Assembly (NCBI GenBank): GCA_002897735.1
Contig: BDTW01000042.1
Location: 1-64,000 of the forward strand
Reading direction: 5' to 3'
From: a bacterium BMS3Bbin13
GTDB taxonomy: Bacteria > Pseudomonadota > Gammaproteobacteria > 21-64-14
DNA: 64,000 nt
This document shows positions 61,398 to 64,000 of the stretch, in pieces. Below the pieces are notes generated by a model. That model worked only from the letters and a program-made list of their open reading frames with translations. It had not been told where the DNA came from and searched no databases. Numbering within the stretch: position 1 is the first letter of the stretch; every line of letters begins with the position of its first letter. A program made the position numbers and the translations under genes.

Positions 61398-63506
61398 TTA
61401 CAAGGAAAATTTCATAGCCATCAGCGCGGCGAACAACGTCGCCAGCACCCAGGTGGCGTAGAGCGTGACGGCGCCTTGGTGCAGCCAGGCCAGTGACCGC
61501 CCAATCGCCTTCACCGCATAGGCCACCGGGTTCAGGAACAGACGATCAACGAGGTGGACTACGCGCGTTTCGCGTTCGAGGCCGAGGAGAAAGCCGCCTT
61601 GAGAGTGTTGCCGTTCTTGCACGACGGGGCGCAATAGGGACTCGAAGAGCACCCGCACGGGGGCGGAGAAGGCGGTGGCGGTGTAGCCCATCTGCGGTTG
61701 CAGGCACGGCAGGCCGGCGTCCCAGACGCCGACGCGGCGGGTGCGGCGCCGACGCAGCAGGCGCGTCGCACCCCAGGTGCTCAGCAACAAAAGGGCGATC
61801 ACCGCGAATGCAAGTGCGGTGGACATCGCAAAGACCACCGGTGTGGCGGCCCCGCCCGAATGCACCACCACCAGAGAGCGCAACGGCAGCACGCCGCGTC
61901 CGACCTCGGCGCCTATCCCCGACAAGGTGGTGGTCAGTCCGGCGGGCAGCCCATGAGGTGTGCCGAAGAAGGCCGGGACCAGCGCCGCGGTGGGGTTGGC
62001 GCCGGCCAGCGGTCGAACCAGCCCCCCCAGCAGCGGAATCACCGCGGTGGCCAGTACGCCGAGCCCGAAACAGACCACGACGAGTCCCCACATCGGAATG
62101 GTCGCGCTTACCGGTGCCGGCGCCGCTGCGGCGACCACTTCGGAACGCGGCCGCCCAAGCAGCGCCGAGCCCGCCAGCATTACGAAGCAGGTCATCGCGA
62201 GCCCGACGGTCAGTGCGAGCATCGCCCCCGAGAGCGCGAAAACGGCGCGCACCGGCTGCGAGGCGATCTCCACCACTCGCAACAGCGATTCGAACAGCAG
62301 CCACTCGCTGACGAAGCCGTTGAAAGGCGGTAGTGCGGCGATCGCCAGCGCGCCGATGAGAAAGGCCGTGGCGAACACCGGCATGCGCCGCATGAGTCCG
62401 CCCAACCGATCCAGGTCGTGGGTGCCGGTCGCCTGGTCGATGCCGGCCGCCCCCACAAACAGCAAAGTCTTGTAGGCGGAGTGGTTGAGCATGTGGTAGA
62501 GCCCGGCTACCAGCGCCATAGCGCCGAGCACCGGGTGGCCCAGCGAGACAAAGGCAAAGCCCGCTCCCAACGCCGCCACCACGATCCCCAGGTTCTCGAT
62601 CGAACTTTGCGCAAGCAGCCGTTTCAGATCACGCTCGGTAAGCGCATAGACGATACCGGTCAATGCCGTCACCGCGCCGACGAAAAGAACGAGCAGCGCC
62701 ATCTGTGGGTGATGGATCGCGATGGGACCGTCGATGACGAAGAGTGCAAACACGCCGAGGTTGAGCGTCGCGCCGGAGAGAATCGGTGAAACCGATCGCG
62801 GGGCCGAACCGTGCGCCTCGGGGAGCCAGGCATTGACGGGCACGATGCCGGCCTTGACGCCGAAGCCGAAGAACGTGAGCAGAAAAGCGATCCACAATGC
62901 GCCCGCCGGCAGTTGATTCCCCGCCGCCGCGATGGACGACAACGCCGTGCTATGTGCATGGGAGGCGAGTATGAAAAGGCCGGCCATGCCGGCCAGCGTT
63001 CCGGCTTCGCTCAACATCAGTGTCAGATAGCCCGCCGCGACCGGGCGCGCTTCCCGAGAGTGGAAGGTGACCAGCCCCCAGATAGCCAACGCGCTGATTT
63101 CCCAGAAGAAGACGAAAGATACGATATCGGCCGCGGTGAAGAATGCGAGCATGCCGGCGTATAATATCGCGACCAGGGTGAGAAACAGGGCCGCCCGATG
63201 GCGCGGGTACTGCGCCGCGTCGCGAACCAGCAGGGGAGTTGCGGCCAGGAATACGACAGCGGTGACGATGAGAAACAACCCCCGCAGCGGATTCAGCACA
63301 AAGCCGATCGGTTCCAGCAACGAGAGGGGACCGAGGGAAAAGGTTGCGCCGCCGGTCGATATGGCCTCTACCCCGGCGACGAACACCAATCCGCTCGCCG
63401 CGAAAAAGGCGCACCCGCCCGCCCAGGATCGAGCCCGGGCCGGCGAAATCCAGGCCGCTACGATACTCGCGGCCAGAGCGGCGAAAGCGGTAGCGAACCA
63501 CGTCAT
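61398..63506 (-). CDS. HyfB/NuoL-like proton-translocating subunit (paralog 1)
   Basis: MTWFATAFAALAASIVAAWIS...; QSSIENLGIVVAALGAGFAFVSLGHPVLGAMALVAGLYHMLNHSAYKTLLFVGAAGIDQATGTHDLDRLGGLMRRMP. Confidence 0.92.
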   Translation of the reverse strand: MTWFATAFAALAASIVAAWISPARARSWAGGCAFFAASGLVFVAGVEAISTGGATFSLGPLSLLEPIGFVLNPLRGLFLIVTAVVFLAATPLLVRDAAQYPRHRAALFLTLVAILYAGMLAFFTAADIVSFVFFWEISALAIWGLVTFHSREARPVAAGYLTLMLSEAGTLAGMAGLFILASHAHSTALSSIAAAGNQLPAGALWIAFLLTFFGFGVKAGIVPVNAWLPEAHGSAPRSVSPILSGATLNLGVFALFVIDGPIAIHHPQMALLVLFVGAVTALTGIVYALTERDLKRLLAQSSIENLGIVVAALGAGFAFVSLGHPVLGAMALVAGLYHMLNHSAYKTLLFVGAAGIDQATGTHDLDRLGGLMRRMPVFATAFLIGALAIAALPPFNGFVSEWLLFESLLRVVEIASQPVRAVFALSGAMLALTVGLAMTCFVMLAGSALLGRPRSEVVAAAAPAPVSATIPMWGLVVVCFGLGVLATAVIPLLGGLVRPLAGANPTAALVPAFFGTPHGLPAGLTTTLSGIGAEVGRGVLPLRSLVVVHSGGAATPVVFAMSTALAFAVIALLLLSTWGATRLLRRRRTRRVGVWDAGLPCLQPQMGYTATAFSAPVRVLFESLLRPVVQERQHSQGGFLLGLERETRVVHLVDRLFLNPVAYAVKAIGRSLAWLHQGAVTLYATWVLATLFAALMAMKFSL

Positions 63507-64000
63507 GGCTCGAGGGCGTCGCTGCCCCGTCCCGGTTGCAACTGGCCGGCGGCGAGCAACAGGCCATGCGCGATCGCGAGCGGCGGGGGCGGGCAGCCGG
63601 CGATGACGAGGTCCACGGGCACCACATCTCCCGCGCCGCCGATGCTGGCGAAACTCCGGCCGAAAACGCCGCCGTTGATTGCGCAGACACCCATCGCCAC
63701 CACCCGCTTCGGCTCCGGCATCGCCTCGTAGGTCTTGCGCAACGGCAGGCGCATCGCCTCGGTGACCGGCCCGGCGACCAGCAACACGTCGGCATCGCGC
63801 GGCGTGGCCGTGACGAAGATACCGTAGCGGTGCAGGTTGTACGGCGGCGCGTCGATCAGGCGCACCTCGCCCATGCAAGCGCCGCAAGCGCCGGCGTCGA
63901 GGTAGCGCACGTTGACCGAGTGGCGAAAGCGGTGCGGCAAGGGGTTGGACGCCGCATCACGCCATGCGCCCCATTGCGCATCTTCCCGCCATGCGAGATC
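63503..64000 (-). CDS. NuoB/HyfI-like small subunit; 5' end beyond the window
   Basis: Frame stays open upstream of the track start to the window edge (DLAWREDAQWGAWRDAASNPLPHRFRHSVNVRYLDAGACGACMGEVRLIDAPPYNLHRYGIFVTATPRDADVLLVAGPVTEAMRLPLRKTYEAMPEPKRVVAMGVCAINGG...). Confidence 0.85.
   Translation of the reverse strand, partial: DLAWREDAQWGAWRDAASNPLPHRFRHSVNVRYLDAGACGACMGEVRLIDAPPYNLHRYGIFVTATPRDADVLLVAGPVTEAMRLPLRKTYEAMPEPKRVVAMGVCAINGGVFGRSFASIGGAGDVVPVDLVIAGCPPPPLAIAHGLLLAAGQLQPGRGSDALEP

Overview
The window is a GC-rich, gammaproteobacterial-type chromosome segment. The left third (about 1-21.7 kb) is accessory. The remainder is mostly ordinary core or semi-core sequence.

ACCESSORY PART: (1) 1-7455, minus strand: a SNF2-type helicase gene overlaps, by an ATGA junction, a very large Eco57I-type N6-adenine methylase gene that runs off the left edge. 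This matches the first two genes (drmD, drmMI) of a class 1 DISARM system. It is followed by a decayed tyrosine-integrase remnant and a 3' half of tRNA-Val. (2) 8137-21703: a ~13.5 kb island bounded by a perfect 50-bp direct repeat of the tRNA-Asp 3' end. It carries a type I R-M system (hsdM, hsdS, hsdR) with cargo between hsdS and hsdR: a zeta-like toxin plus small ORF, a probable Kiwa pair (KwaA-like membrane protein and KwaB/DUF4868-like protein), and an AlbA_2/Schlafen-type protein. A YgjP-like metallopeptidase lies after hsdR. Repeated hsdS 3'-end fragments and GTGACACCGC palindromes sit at the cargo boundaries.

CORE PART: ppiD-like chaperone, fabI, a YejABEF-like peptide ABC transporter, mltD, a yafS-like methyltransferase, rnhA, dnaQ, NhaD/ArsB-type antiporter, CBS protein, UDP-sugar epimerase and dehydrogenase, an EpsB-type sugar transferase, a multidomain GGDEF-EAL protein, tRNA-Val(CAC), a HEAT/VIT/DUF211 operon, gltX, tRNA-Ala, tRNA-Glu, a SWIM+SNF2 pair, HDOD+GGDEF, crcB+DUF190, and a hydrogenase-4/Ehr-like membrane cluster running off the right edge.

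All family assignments come from reading the translated motifs by eye. No database search was run.
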